Origin: Hymenobacter nivis | Lineage (GTDB): Bacteria > Bacteroidota > Bacteroidia > Cytophagales > Hymenobacteraceae | DNA length: 64,000 bases | Reading direction: 5' to 3' | Assembly: GCF_006439025.1 (NCBI RefSeq) | Contig: NZ_RCYZ01000001.1 | Coordinates: 310,001-374,000 of the forward strand | Shown here: one piece after another, positions 44,010 through 52,447 of the stretch | How the letters are laid out: each line of letters begins with the position of its first letter | Position numbering within the stretch: position 1 is the stretch's first letter | The notes under the pieces: generated by a model | Told to the model about the DNA's origin: nothing | Seen by the model: only the letters and a program-made list of their open reading frames with translations | Databases searched by the model: none | Program-made: the position numbers and the translations under genes

Positions 44010-44819
44010 ATGCGCCTCTTTTTCTGCTTGGTGGCCAGCCTCTGTTTCTTGGCCACGGCCCGGGCTCAGCCCACTGGCTTCCAGCCCGCCGCGCCCCTGG
44101 GGCAGGGCCACTCGCACAACGACTACTGGCGGCCCCACCCGCTGTTCGATGCCCTGGCGCTGGGTTTCCAAAGCGTGGAGGCCGACGTTTTTCTGGTGGA
44201 TAGTACCTTGCTGGTGGGCCACGAGGCCGCCGCCCTGCGCCCCGGCCGCACCCTCGAAAGCCTCTACCTTGACCCGCTGCGGCAGCTCGGCGCGGGTCGC
44301 TACGCCCGCCCAGCCGAGCTGTGGCTGTTCATTGACGTGAAAACCGACGGCCCGGCCACCTACGCCCGCCTGCGGCGCGTGCTGGCCCGCTACGCGCCAC
44401 TGCTCACCACCCCGTTGCACCCGCGCCCCAACGGCGTGCGCGTCATCCTCACTGGGGGCTACCCGCGCGCCGAGGTGCTGGCCGATACTAGCCGTTTGGT
44501 CTTCCTCGACGGGCAGCTGCCGGTCGACCTCCGCCCCGAGCTGGCGGCGGCCATCCCCACCGTCAATGCCGACTGGCAGGTGCATTTCCACTGGACTGGC
44601 CAGGGGCCCCAGCCCGCCGCCGAGGCCGCCCAGCTGCGCCAGTGGGACGCCCTGGCCCGCCGCAGCGGCCAGCGCATCCGGTTCTGGAACCTGGCTGCCG
44701 CCACGCCGGCCCAGCGCCGCGCCGTGTGGCAGGCGCTGCTGGCCTACCCCAGCCTGCTCGTGGGGGCCGATGAGCTGGCCGAGCTGGCCCAAGTCGTTGG
44801 CGAGAACCGGGCGCGCTAG
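44010..44819 (+). CDS. Exported AIM6-like phosphodiesterase (PLC/GDPD superfamily)
   Basis: The protein has 269 residues. ATG 44010 gives a signal peptide (FFCLVASLCFLATARAQ); longer starts overlap SusD. The domain opens GQGHSHNDYWRPHPLFDAL, then GFQSVEADVFL and LVGHEAAAL, the PLC-like fold of the AIM6/GDPD relatives, with His and acidic residues in the expected places. A later LWLFIDVKTDG fits the barrel. Family members cleave phosphodiesters such as glycerophosphodiesters or phosphoinositides, though AIM6 itself is uncharacterised. The gene lies between SusD (77 bp) and alkaline phosphatase (48 bp), so it may release a phosphomonoester for the next enzyme. Confidence 0.85.
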   Translation: MRLFFCLVASLCFLATARAQPTGFQPAAPLGQGHSHNDYWRPHPLFDALALGFQSVEADVFLVDSTLLVGHEAAALRPGRTLESLYLDPLRQLGAGRYARPAELWLFIDVKTDGPATYARLRRVLARYAPLLTTPLHPRPNGVRVILTGGYPRAEVLADTSRLVFLDGQLPVDLRPELAAAIPTVNADWQVHFHWTGQGPQPAAEAAQLRQWDALARRSGQRIRFWNLAAATPAQRRAVWQALLAYPSLLVGADELAELAQVVGENRAR

Positions 44820-44867
44820 CCCTACCCCACCCCACCGGGGCCCCAACAGGGCCCCCTTGCCCGTTTT

Positions 44868-46079
44868 ATGAAACACCTCACTTGCACCCTGCTGAGCCTA
44901 TTGGCGGCCCCGGCGGTGCACGCCCAGGCCCCGGCCCCTTCCCGCAGCGTCATCATCGAGGCGCTCAAGCACCAGCCGCCGCCCGCGCCGGCCACCGCCG
45001 AGCCGCTGTATAAAACCCAGTACGAGGCCCCGCAGGCAGCCTACGCCGTGCCGCCGCTGGCGCCCTACGGGGGCCCCCGCAAACCCATCAAAAATGTCAT
45101 CTTTATGATTGGCGACGGCATGGGGCCCGCCCAAGTAATGGGGGGCCTGCTCGCCAACCACGGCCAGCTGTTTATGCAGCAGGCGCAGGCCACGGGCCTG
45201 TCCTTAACCCAAAACCAGTACGGCAAGATTACCGACTCGGCGGCCAGCGCCACGGCCATGGCCACGGGCCACAAAACGTACAACGCCGCGCTGGGCACCG
45301 ACTCGGCGGGCCACCAGTTCCGGTCCATCATGCACGATGCGCGGGCCCACGGCAAGGCCACTGGCCTGGTGGTGGCCTGCGAGCTGACCGATGCCACGCC
45401 CGCCGCCTTCGCCATCGTGCACCCCAACCGCAACGAGCACGAGGCCATCGCGGCCAAGTTTCTGGCCGCGCCCATCGACTTTATGTACGCCGGTGGGGCC
45501 CAGTATTTTACCCAGCGCCAAGACCACCAGAACCTGCTCGAAAAGTGGCAGCGCCTGGGCTACCAAGTGGCCACCACGCCCGCCCAGGCCGCCGCCCTCA
45601 CGGGGCCCCGGGCCGTGGCGCTGCTTGCCCCCGGGGGCCCCAAGCCGGTGGCCGAGCGCACGGCGGCCTACATGCGCTTGGGCTTCGGCAAGGCGCTGGA
45701 AATTTTGGGTCGCAAGAAAGAGGGATTTTTTCTGATGGTGGAGGGCTCGCAGATTGACGACGCGGGCCACTTCAACAACGCCACCTACAACGTGGAGGAA
45801 GTGCTCGATTTCGACCAGCAGGTGGGGCGGGCTTTCGCCTTTGCTGCGGCCAACGGCGAAACGCTGGTCGTCGTCACGGCCGACCACGAAACCGGCGGCT
45901 ACAGCCTGGTGGAGGGCGATGCACAGGCCGGCAAAGTCGTGGCCAACTTCGCCAGCCACCAGCACACCGCCGTGATGGTGCCGGTGTTTGCCTACGGCCC
46001 CGGCAGCGAGCTGTTCACGGGCATGTACCAGAATACCGACCTCTACTTCCGCCTCAAGCGAGCCCTGGGCTGGCCGTAG
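44868..46079 (+). CDS. Alkaline phosphatase (PhoA superfamily), exported
   Basis: The protein has 403 residues from ATG 44868 with signal peptide (to VHAQ). The phosphatase core has FMIGDGMGPAQ (metal ligand Asp), KITDSAASATAMATGHKT with predicted nucleophile S124, HPNRNEHEA, EGSQIDDAGHFNN and TADHETGGYS. These residues bind two zinc and one magnesium in the family. It removes phosphate from a wide range of monoesters in the periplasm. It is the fourth gene of the susCD operon, after the phosphodiesterase, and completes a path to free phosphate. A fasciclin gene follows at 103 bp. Confidence 0.95.
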   Translation: MKHLTCTLLSLLAAPAVHAQAPAPSRSVIIEALKHQPPPAPATAEPLYKTQYEAPQAAYAVPPLAPYGGPRKPIKNVIFMIGDGMGPAQVMGGLLANHGQLFMQQAQATGLSLTQNQYGKITDSAASATAMATGHKTYNAALGTDSAGHQFRSIMHDARAHGKATGLVVACELTDATPAAFAIVHPNRNEHEAIAAKFLAAPIDFMYAGGAQYFTQRQDHQNLLEKWQRLGYQVATTPAQAAALTGPRAVALLAPGGPKPVAERTAAYMRLGFGKALEILGRKKEGFFLMVEGSQIDDAGHFNNATYNVEEVLDFDQQVGRAFAFAAANGETLVVVTADHETGGYSLVEGDAQAGKVVANFASHQHTAVMVPVFAYGPGSELFTGMYQNTDLYFRLKRALGWP

Positions 46080-46182
46080 CCAAGCCCGGGCCCGCTACAT
46101 CCAAACTGGGCGAGGGGCCGTATAGGGCCCCGGGCGCGCAGTTGGCGCGGCCGCTATTTCAACTGTTCTTTCTTCTTACACG

Positions 46183-46887
46183 ATGAACACCAAGCACTTC
46201 CTCGCCACCCTCGGCCTCGCCCTCGCTTTCACCGCCCCCGCCTTTGCCCAAACCGAGGTGTCGGACGGCGGCGACAAGGTGAAGACCACGCAGGACGGCG
46301 TGATGACCAAAACCAAGGTTGCCGACGACGGCAAAATGAAGGTGAAGGCCAAAACCGACGCCGGCGACCGCCTGAAGGCCACCACCAAGCCCCGCAAGGG
46401 CGAAAAAGGCATGAAAATGGGCAAGGGCGTGATGGTGGGCGGCGCCATGATGACCCCCGATAAGGACATTGTGGACAACGCTGTGAATTCGAGCGAGCAC
46501 ACCACGCTGGTGGCCGCCGTGAAAGCCGCCGGCCTGGTGGAAACGCTGAAAAGCGCCGGCCCCTTCACCGTGTTCGCCCCCACCAACGCTGCCTTCGACA
46601 AGCTGCCCGCCGGCACGGTGGACCAGCTGGTGCAGCCCGACATGAAGGATAAGCTCACCACCATCCTCACCTACCACGTGGTGCCCGGCCACCTGATGGC
46701 CGCCGACCTGAAGGACGGCCAGGAGCTGACCACCGTGGAAGGCGAAGTCATTAAGGTGTCGAAAAAAGGCAAAACCGTGATGCTGACCGACGCCAAAGGC
46801 GGCACGGCCACCGTTACCATCCCCAACATCATGGACTCGAACGGCGTGACCCACGTCATTGACACCGTGCTGATGCCGAGCAAGTAA
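46183..46887 (+). CDS. Fasciclin-domain (FAS1) secreted protein
   Basis: The protein has 234 residues from ATG 46183 with signal peptide ([12 protein letters not shown]). A lysine/aspartate-rich stretch (about 24-95, [12 protein letters not shown] and [18 protein letters not shown]) precedes one FAS1 domain (about 95-233) with [31 protein letters not shown] sequence and [14 protein letters not shown] FAS1 box. FAS1 proteins act in adhesion; bacterial ones are little characterised. It may belong to the upstream operon, but the 103-bp gap leaves this open. A terminator follows at 46910-46942. Confidence 0.92.
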   Translation: MNTKHFLATLGLALAFTAPAFAQTEVSDGGDKVKTTQDGVMTKTKVADDGKMKVKAKTDAGDRLKATTKPRKGEKGMKMGKGVMVGGAMMTPDKDIVDNAVNSSEHTTLVAAVKAAGLVETLKSAGPFTVFAPTNAAFDKLPAGTVDQLVQPDMKDKLTTILTYHVVPGHLMAADLKDGQELTTVEGEVIKVSKKGKTVMLTDAKGGTATVTIPNIMDSNGVTHVIDTVLMPSK

Positions 46888-46909
46888 GCTGCCCGTCTCG
46901 CACAAGAAA

Positions 46910-46942
46910 GAGGGCCCCGCCGGATGATTCGGCGGGGCCCTC
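46910..46942. terminator. Bidirectional terminator after the fasciclin gene
   Basis: GAGGGCCCCGCCG (46910-46922) pairs perfectly with 46930-46942; TTTTTT follows. It separates convergent genes. Confidence 0.92.
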
Positions 46943-46966
46943 TTTTTTATGTGGGGGCTGGGGGCC

Positions 46967-47245
46967 CTAGGCGGCCAGCACGTCGGCGTATTCGGCGTGG
47001 TGGCGCTGGGCAAAGCTGGCCATGAACGAGCACGTGGTGCGGGCCTTCAGGTGCTGGGCGCGGGCGTAGGCCAGGCCGGCGCGGGCCAGCTCGTCGGCTA
47101 CGCCCTGGCCACGCAGAGCTTCGTCGACGAAGGTGTGCACGAAGTCGATGACGCCGGTTTTGGGCAGCTCGTACACCAGCTCGCCGGTGCCCTCGGGCTG
47201 GGTGGCGGTGAAACGATGGGCAGCTGAGTCGTGTTGAATGGACAT
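46967..47245 (-). CDS. Small GNAT-type N-acetyltransferase (YjdJ-like)
   Basis: The protein has 92 residues from ATG 47245; longer starts run into the opposite-strand gene. It is one short GCN5-related domain of the YjdJ type: FTATQPEGTGELVYELPKTGVIDFVHTFVDEALRGQGVADELARAG-like with the acetyl-CoA loop RGQGVADELA. Length is typical (about 90). Its substrate is unknown. The C-terminus is HHAEYADVLAA. Confidence 0.85.
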   Translation of the reverse strand: MSIQHDSAAHRFTATQPEGTGELVYELPKTGVIDFVHTFVDEALRGQGVADELARAGLAYARAQHLKARTTCSFMASFAQRHHAEYADVLAA

Positions 47246-47389
47246 GGGAAGGGATTGATTGGTTGGGGGTTGAAGTACGAAAGGTGGCGTTTGGGGAGCG
47301 GCGGGTGAACGGCGGCGGCAGATTTGCGTAAGCATACGGGAAGGCTCCTCCGCGGGGCGTTCATTCTGCCCACTTCTCCTCAATTCCCA

Positions 47390-47854
47390 ATGGATACGCA
47401 AGATTCCCCCCACACGTCGGCCCCTGACCAGCGGGAGCGCGCACAGGAAGCCCGCCTCAACCCCAACGACCCCGCCAAAGATCCTTCGTCTTCGCCCCAG
47501 TACGGTGACTTCGGCAAGCCCGCCGATGCCGCGCCGACCGCCGACAAGCCCGAGGGCCGCAGCGGCTCGAACGATAACCCCGACGAGTTCAGCGAATTCC
47601 GCAACGAAGAAGAAGCCAAAGCACACCCCGACAAGCTGGAAGACCAGCCCGGCCACGTGATGCAGAACCAGGACACGGCGGGCGTGGCCGAGGCCCAGGC
47701 CGAAGGTGCCGACACCGACGAGCTGCGCGCCGCGTGGTCTAAGGACGACCCGCGCTACGCCGGCGGCGGCTCGCACAACAAGGTATACAACGAAGCCCCC
47801 GGCGAAGCCAAGCAGAACGCCCGCGACACCGACCAGGCACCTAACACACTGTAG
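47390..47854 (+). CDS. Hydrophilic, probably disordered protein
   Basis: The protein has 154 residues from ATG 47390. It is rich in Asp, Glu, Pro, Ala and Asn and has no hydrophobic core or signal peptide. Phrases such as FSEFRNEEEAKAHPDKLEDQPGH and AWSKDDPRYAGGGSHNK repeat in feel but are not strict repeats. The gene is followed by the similar acidic small gene at 47917 after 62 bp, so the two may form an operon. They resemble stress-related hydrophilins in composition only; no function can be given. Confidence 0.7.
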   Translation: MDTQDSPHTSAPDQRERAQEARLNPNDPAKDPSSSPQYGDFGKPADAAPTADKPEGRSGSNDNPDEFSEFRNEEEAKAHPDKLEDQPGHVMQNQDTAGVAEAQAEGADTDELRAAWSKDDPRYAGGGSHNKVYNEAPGEAKQNARDTDQAPNTL

Positions 47855-47916
47855 GCCCGCCTACTTGCACATTGGGGCCCCGCTCGCGTGGCCCCTTCAC
47901 TCCTTACCCGCTTCCC

Positions 47917-48210
47917 ATGTCCCCCAATACCCCCGACGCCAACCAGCAGGAGCAGCCCGAAGAGAACGGCCTGTCCACCCCCATGCTCGACGCAGCCACC
48001 TACGGCCAGCAGCTCGACAACAACAACTCGTCGGGCCAGGAAATGGCCGACGAGATGGATGACTCGCTGCGCAATTACGAGCAGGAAATGGCCGTCAACG
48101 ACCGCATCAACGGCGAATTTGTGTCGTCGGACCCCGACGCGCTGCCCAAGGAGCTGACCGACCCCAGCGACCGCGCATTCACCCTGCCCGAAGAGCAGGA
48201 GCCTAAGTAA
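47917..48210 (+). CDS. Small acidic hydrophilic protein
   Basis: The protein has 97 residues from ATG 47917. It is strongly acidic, with Asn, Gln, Asp and Glu enriched (NANQQEQPEENG, LDNNNSSGQEMADEMDDSLRN), no cysteine and no hydrophobic core. It lies 62 bp after the gene at 47390 on the same strand and just before a strong terminator (48228-48267). Function unknown; likely disordered. Confidence 0.68.
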   Translation: MSPNTPDANQQEQPEENGLSTPMLDAATYGQQLDNNNSSGQEMADEMDDSLRNYEQEMAVNDRINGEFVSSDPDALPKELTDPSDRAFTLPEEQEPK

Positions 48211-48227
48211 GGCTGCGTTCTATTGAT

Positions 48228-48267
48228 AAAAAAGGGGCCCTGGCAAATATGCCAGGGCCCCTTTTTT
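48228..48267. terminator. Strong bidirectional terminator
   Basis: AAAAAAGGGGCCCTGGC (48228-48244) pairs perfectly with 48251-48267; six A on one side and six T on the other. Confidence 0.93.
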
Positions 48268-48289
48268 ATTGGTCTAAATACTATTACGG

Positions 48290-48339
48290 AGAAATAAAAA
48301 ACCAGGCGGTCACGCAGCGCGCATTGGAGCATGACCGCC
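48290..48339 (-). terminator. Terminator downstream of the TonB receptor gene
   Basis: On the minus strand GGCGGTCA (48339-48332) pairs with TGACCGCC (48312-48305), followed by TGGTTTTTTATTT. It ends the gene at 48363-50480. Confidence 0.78.
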
Positions 48340-48362
48340 CGCTTGGGTAGCCCACGGGGGCC

Positions 48363-50480
48363 CTACCACGCCCAGCCCACCTGGGCGCCGCCGTAGTAGC
48401 TGCGGCCGGGCGCGGGCTGAAAGAAGCGGTTGCCGAAGGCGTTCAAGTCGTTGCCGAGGCTGTAACGGCGGTCCAGGGCATTGTCAAGGCCGGCGAATAG
48501 GTTGACGTCCAGGTGGCCGGCCAGGGTGTGGCGCCAGCCGCCGCGGGCCCCGTACACCCAGTAGCCCACGGCCGCCGCCGAGTTGGCGTCGTTGAGCTGA
48601 ATGCGGGCCTGGTGGCCGAGGTTGGGGCTGAGGTAGAAGCCGGTGCGCTCGCTGAAATCGAGGCCCGCGCTGAGGGTTTGGGGGGCCGTGCCGGGCAGGC
48701 GGTTGCCGCTGGCGTCGCCGCCCGCCCCCGCGTAGGCGCTGCCGAAGCGGAAGTTGTTGTAGGCGAAGCTGGCCCAGGCGCGCAGGCCCCTGGGGCCCTG
48801 GCCGGGGGCCCCAGGGCCCCCCGCCGCGCCCGCCGGCTGCCACAGCCAGCCGCTGAGGCCGGCCTCCACGCCGCGCTGGTGGGTGGCGCCGGCGTTGTTG
48901 AACACGGCGATGCCTTGGGCGGTGGTGCTGCTGGTGATGGTTTGGCGCAGCTCAAAATCGAACACCGCCACCTCGTAGCGCAGCCGGTTGGCGAAGAAAG
49001 CGCCCCGGGCCCCTACCTCGTAGCTCACGCCGCGCTCGGCCTGCAAGCCGCCGTTCAGGCTGCCGTCGGAGGGCCGGATTTCCTCCACCGTGGGCGGCGA
49101 GAAGCCGGTGCTCACGCTGGCGTACACCGACGCGGCGGGGCTGAATTCCTTGAGCAGCGCTACCCGGGGCGACACCTCGGGGCGGAAGCTGCGCTGGAAG
49201 CGGTAGGCATCGGGCCGCGCGAGGGCGTCGCTCACGCGCTCGATGTTGTAGTGCAGGCGGTTGTAGCTGGCGGCCACCGTCAGGAGTAAGCCGGCGGGCA
49301 GCTCGTAATCGGCCTGCGCAAAGGCAAAGCCGGTGGTGGTCGTGATTTCGTCGTCGTAGCGCAGGGCCCCGGGCGTGCCGGCCAGGTTGGCGTAGCTGCG
49401 GCCGTTCACGAAGCCAAACTGGTACTCGCCGCCGGCTTGCAGGCGCAGCACGCGCCCGGCCAGCGCCGTGCGGTAGCGCAGGGCCGTGCGCCCGCCCAAC
49501 CCCAAGCCAGTATTGCGTTCGTAATCCACCAAGTACGGCGTGCGAATGGCCGTGCCGCTGCCGTAGAGCGTGGTTTCGAGCCCCAGCGCGTCGGTGAATT
49601 GGTACGTGTGGGTGAGGCCCAGCAGCGCCGTGCGCGAGGCGTAGAACGTGCGCTGGGCCACGGTGCCGGGCGCGGCGGCGGTGCTGGGGCGGGCCTGCCG
49701 CGGGTCGGCCTCGTACTGGGCGCGGGTGAGGCCCCCGGGCAGCTGGTAGTTGAGGTCGGTGTAGAGGAAGTGGGCGGCCAGGGTGGCTTTCTCGCCGGCG
49801 GTGGTGCGGGCGTCGAGGGCCAGCACGTCGCGGCGCAAATTGCTCTGCTGGCGGTAGCCGTCGAGCTGCTGGTGGGCGTACTGGGCGCGTACGGCGCTGG
49901 TGGCGGTGGCGGCCTCGGCGGTGGCGCCGTAGCGCAGCAGGCCGTAGCTGCCCACGGTGGCCCCGGCGCTGGCGCGGGCGGTACCGGCGGCCACAGCGGG
50001 CGTTTCGAACAGGGCCACGCCGCCGGTACCGGCCCCGTACACGCTGCCGCCGGGGCCCTTCACCACCTCCAGCCGCCCGATGATGGCGGGGTCGAGCAGG
50101 TTGAGCGGCGTGGTACCGCCGGCGTCGGTGAAGGGAATGCCGTTGTAGTACGTCTTCACGTTGCGCACCCCGAAGGGCGAGCGCAGCGTGCTGCCCCGGA
50201 TGCTGAGGCGGTAGCTGGCGGTGGCGCGCTCCTCCAGCCGCACGCCGGGCAGCGTGTTCACAGCCTGCGTGAGGGCGGCGGGGTTGAAGCGGTTAATCGT
50301 CTGGGCGTCAATCACGCCGATGGCGGCGGCGGTGCGGCGCAGCGGCAGGCGCTGGCCGTAGCCGGTCACGGGCACGTCGGGCAGGCGCACGGTGCGGGCG
50401 GTGTCGGGCAGCGGCGGGGCGGCGGTTTGGGCCAGGGCCCCCAGCGGGGCCAGCAGCAGCAGGGAGTAGCGAAGCATCAT
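48363..50480 (-). CDS. TonB-dependent outer-membrane receptor
   Basis: The protein has 705 residues from ATG 50480. A signal peptide (LLLLAPLGALAQ) is followed by a plug (about 35-160: VRLPDVPVTGYGQRLPLRRTAAAI, LSIRGSTLRSPFGVRNVKTYYNGIPF, KGPGGSVYGAGTGG) and a barrel rich in aromatic girdle residues ending FFQPAPGRSYYGGAQVGWAW, with aromatic last residue. There is no carboxypeptidase-like domain and no SusD partner, so it is a classical single receptor for a metal complex or similar small ligand. The general shape resembles FecA/PupA-type receptors; ligand unknown. Confidence 0.93.
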   Translation of the reverse strand: MMLRYSLLLLAPLGALAQTAAPPLPDTARTVRLPDVPVTGYGQRLPLRRTAAAIGVIDAQTINRFNPAALTQAVNTLPGVRLEERATASYRLSIRGSTLRSPFGVRNVKTYYNGIPFTDAGGTTPLNLLDPAIIGRLEVVKGPGGSVYGAGTGGVALFETPAVAAGTARASAGATVGSYGLLRYGATAEAATATSAVRAQYAHQQLDGYRQQSNLRRDVLALDARTTAGEKATLAAHFLYTDLNYQLPGGLTRAQYEADPRQARPSTAAAPGTVAQRTFYASRTALLGLTHTYQFTDALGLETTLYGSGTAIRTPYLVDYERNTGLGLGGRTALRYRTALAGRVLRLQAGGEYQFGFVNGRSYANLAGTPGALRYDDEITTTTGFAFAQADYELPAGLLLTVAASYNRLHYNIERVSDALARPDAYRFQRSFRPEVSPRVALLKEFSPAASVYASVSTGFSPPTVEEIRPSDGSLNGGLQAERGVSYEVGARGAFFANRLRYEVAVFDFELRQTITSSTTAQGIAVFNNAGATHQRGVEAGLSGWLWQPAGAAGGPGAPGQGPRGLRAWASFAYNNFRFGSAYAGAGGDASGNRLPGTAPQTLSAGLDFSERTGFYLSPNLGHQARIQLNDANSAAAVGYWVYGARGGWRHTLAGHLDVNLFAGLDNALDRRYSLGNDLNAFGNRFFQPAPGRSYYGGAQVGWAW

Positions 50481-50592
50481 AAGTAGCAGTAGCGGCGGGC
50501 AGGGGCCCCAGGGCCCGATACGGCAATTTTGCGCCGGCCGCCGCCGTTGGCGTCATTAATTTCACCGCCGCCTCACCTAATGGCCCACCGCC

Positions 50593-51300
50593 ATGCACCT
50601 CTACCTGCCTCGCCGCCACCGCCGCCCACTACTGTTTCCGCCGGGCCTGCTGGCGCTGGCGGGGCTGCTGTGGTTGGGCTGCGTGGCGCTGGGGCCCTGG
50701 CAGGACCGGCTGAAACTGCGGAGCGTGCTGCAACTGACAATGCCACCTATAGGTGCATTGTCGCCTGCCGAGGCAAAGACCTGTCTTTTTTGCGCGTCTA
50801 CTCTACCTAAAATAATACGCGCCATGGGCCCTTGGCAGAAAAATCATCTTACTGGTAAGCCCGAAAATCAGTCACAAGAACGGATTCACGTAACCACTGC
50901 TATATGTGCTATGATGGCTGACTCCAGTCACCGCGGCCGGGTAAGTATTAGCCTTGACCCTACAGCTCATTATAAGGATTTGATCTTTCTGCTAGATTTA
51001 ATGAATCGTGAAAACACCAGAAAGTATTGGCTTGACATCGTGCATAAACCTATCACGCTGTATGCTCTAACTGAAATAAGAAATCGGCAGGATCAGCATG
51101 TGTATGGTGACGTTATCCTGACTCCATATACGAGTCCTCAAATTCCATTATGGACCCGCCTTAAGGATATAGATAATTGGTGGCCCTTATTTGAAGTGCA
51201 ACCTGAGAAGTGGCAACTACTGGCTCTACCTGTGTGGCGCTGGCCGTTGGCTCTACTAGCGCTCGTAGCAGGATTAGCCATTTGGCGGTGGCGGCCTTAG
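50593..51300 (+). CDS. Uncharacterised bitopic/two-helix protein with AT-rich middle
   Basis: The protein has 235 residues from ATG 50593. Hydrophobic helices lie at about 13-34 and 213-231. The soluble middle (about 45-200) has RIHVTTAICAMMADSSHRG, RVSISLDPTAHYKDL and HKPITLYALTEIRNRQ. Its codons (for example AAA, ATA, TTA) are much AT-richer than neighbouring genes, while the two helices use the local GC-rich style. I recognise no family; the layout resembles membrane-spanning periplasmic sensors, but this is only a resemblance. It is divergent from the TonB receptor with a 112-bp gap. Confidence 0.6.
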   Translation: MHLYLPRRHRRPLLFPPGLLALAGLLWLGCVALGPWQDRLKLRSVLQLTMPPIGALSPAEAKTCLFCASTLPKIIRAMGPWQKNHLTGKPENQSQERIHVTTAICAMMADSSHRGRVSISLDPTAHYKDLIFLLDLMNRENTRKYWLDIVHKPITLYALTEIRNRQDQHVYGDVILTPYTSPQIPLWTRLKDIDNWWPLFEVQPEKWQLLALPVWRWPLALLALVAGLAIWRWRP

Positions 51301-51339
51301 TAGAGCAACCCGGTGCTGCCGCGTGCGGTATTACCATTT

Positions 51340-51897
51340 ATGCCTGCCCTCCCGCCCGACCTGCGCAAAGCCTTATTCCAACTGCCGCAGAAGGAGAAAG
51401 ACCAGCTCCTGGCCCGCCTCGTGGCCCAGGACGCGGTGCTGACCGAGCAGCTCGCCTACCGCCTGCTGGAGGGCCCCGACGCCCTGGAAACCCGCCGCGC
51501 CGCCCTGCGCGCCCTGGTCGACGACCCGGTGCGGGGCTTCCACCACACGCCCAACGACTTGCTGGTGGTGCTGCGCCAGGTGCAGGCCCGCCTGGCCTAC
51601 CACGCCAAGGTTACCGACGACGCTTTTGGCGAGGCCGAACTGAGCTGGCGCCTGCTGGCCAACGTGTTCCGGCACCAGGGCCCCACCGTGGCGCGGCTGC
51701 ACGGCCCCACCCAGCCGCTGCTCCAGCACCTGGTGCGCCGCGCCCAGGAAGCCCTCAAGCTCAGCCAGCGCCTGCACCCCGACTACCACCTGGAGCTGGC
51801 CGCCACTGCCACCGATGTGCTGGGGGCCCTGGGGCAGTCGGGGGCCGCGCCGCTGGCCCGCGAGGCCGGCCTGCCGCGCGCCTGGGGGCCCCAGTAG
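51340..51897 (+). CDS. Uncharacterised helical protein
   Basis: The protein has 185 residues from ATG 51340. It is almost all helical and rich in Leu, Ala and Arg (LRKALFQLPQKEKDQLLARL, LRQVQARLAYHAKV, LKLSQRLHPDYHLELA). There is no signal peptide, cysteine or catalytic motif. A bundle or HEAT-like shape is plausible. It lies 39 bp after the 50593 gene and 62 bp before the 51960 gene, so the three may be co-transcribed. Function unknown. Confidence 0.68.
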   Translation: MPALPPDLRKALFQLPQKEKDQLLARLVAQDAVLTEQLAYRLLEGPDALETRRAALRALVDDPVRGFHHTPNDLLVVLRQVQARLAYHAKVTDDAFGEAELSWRLLANVFRHQGPTVARLHGPTQPLLQHLVRRAQEALKLSQRLHPDYHLELAATATDVLGALGQSGAAPLAREAGLPRAWGPQ

Positions 51898-51959
51898 CAG
51901 CGGGCACATCTTTTCGGGGCTGGTGGCAGTACAATGAGTTCTCACTTCCCTTCCGCACC

Positions 51960-52247
51960 ATGTCCGATTCCGCTGCCCCCGTCCCGCCCCTTTCCGCCGC
52001 CGATTTGCGCCACGCCCTCGACGAGCTGGACGCCAAAATCCACACCCTGCGCCAGCGCGCCCATGCCACGGCCGCCGGCTCGCCCGCCACCTACCTGGCC
52101 CACGCCGACGCCCTGGAGGCTAAGCGCGCCCGCTTGGCCATCCAGCTCACGGAGCACGCCGCCGCGGGCGCGGCCGAGCCGGGGGCCTGGGCCAGCATCT
52201 GGCGCGGCATCGAGGCATTGCGCGAAGATTTGCGCAACATTTTGTAG
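51960..52247 (+). CDS. Small coiled-coil protein
   Basis: The protein has 95 residues from ATG 51960. Residues 15-75 form a likely coiled coil (DLRHALDELDAKIHTLRQRAHA, ALEAKRARLAIQLTEHA), followed by a tail WASIWRGIEALREDLRNIL. It has no signal peptide. It resembles structural or scaffold helices seen in small Bacteroidota genes. Function unknown. Confidence 0.65.
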   Translation: MSDSAAPVPPLSAADLRHALDELDAKIHTLRQRAHATAAGSPATYLAHADALEAKRARLAIQLTEHAAAGAAEPGAWASIWRGIEALREDLRNIL

Positions 52248-52447
52248 CGCCGACGCCGGCGCCCGCCCCGCCTAGTAGGGGCCCTGACCGCGGTTTTCGT
52301 TTGGCATTTTCGGGAAAAAATAGCACCCTGGCGGCACGCCTTGCAAACTTGCAAATTTGCTGGATACGGCACCGCGCAAGTGGGCAAAATATTCCCGTAT
52401 TTTACCGATAATCAAGGTGTTTACTAACGCCTGCGACTTATCGGAAT

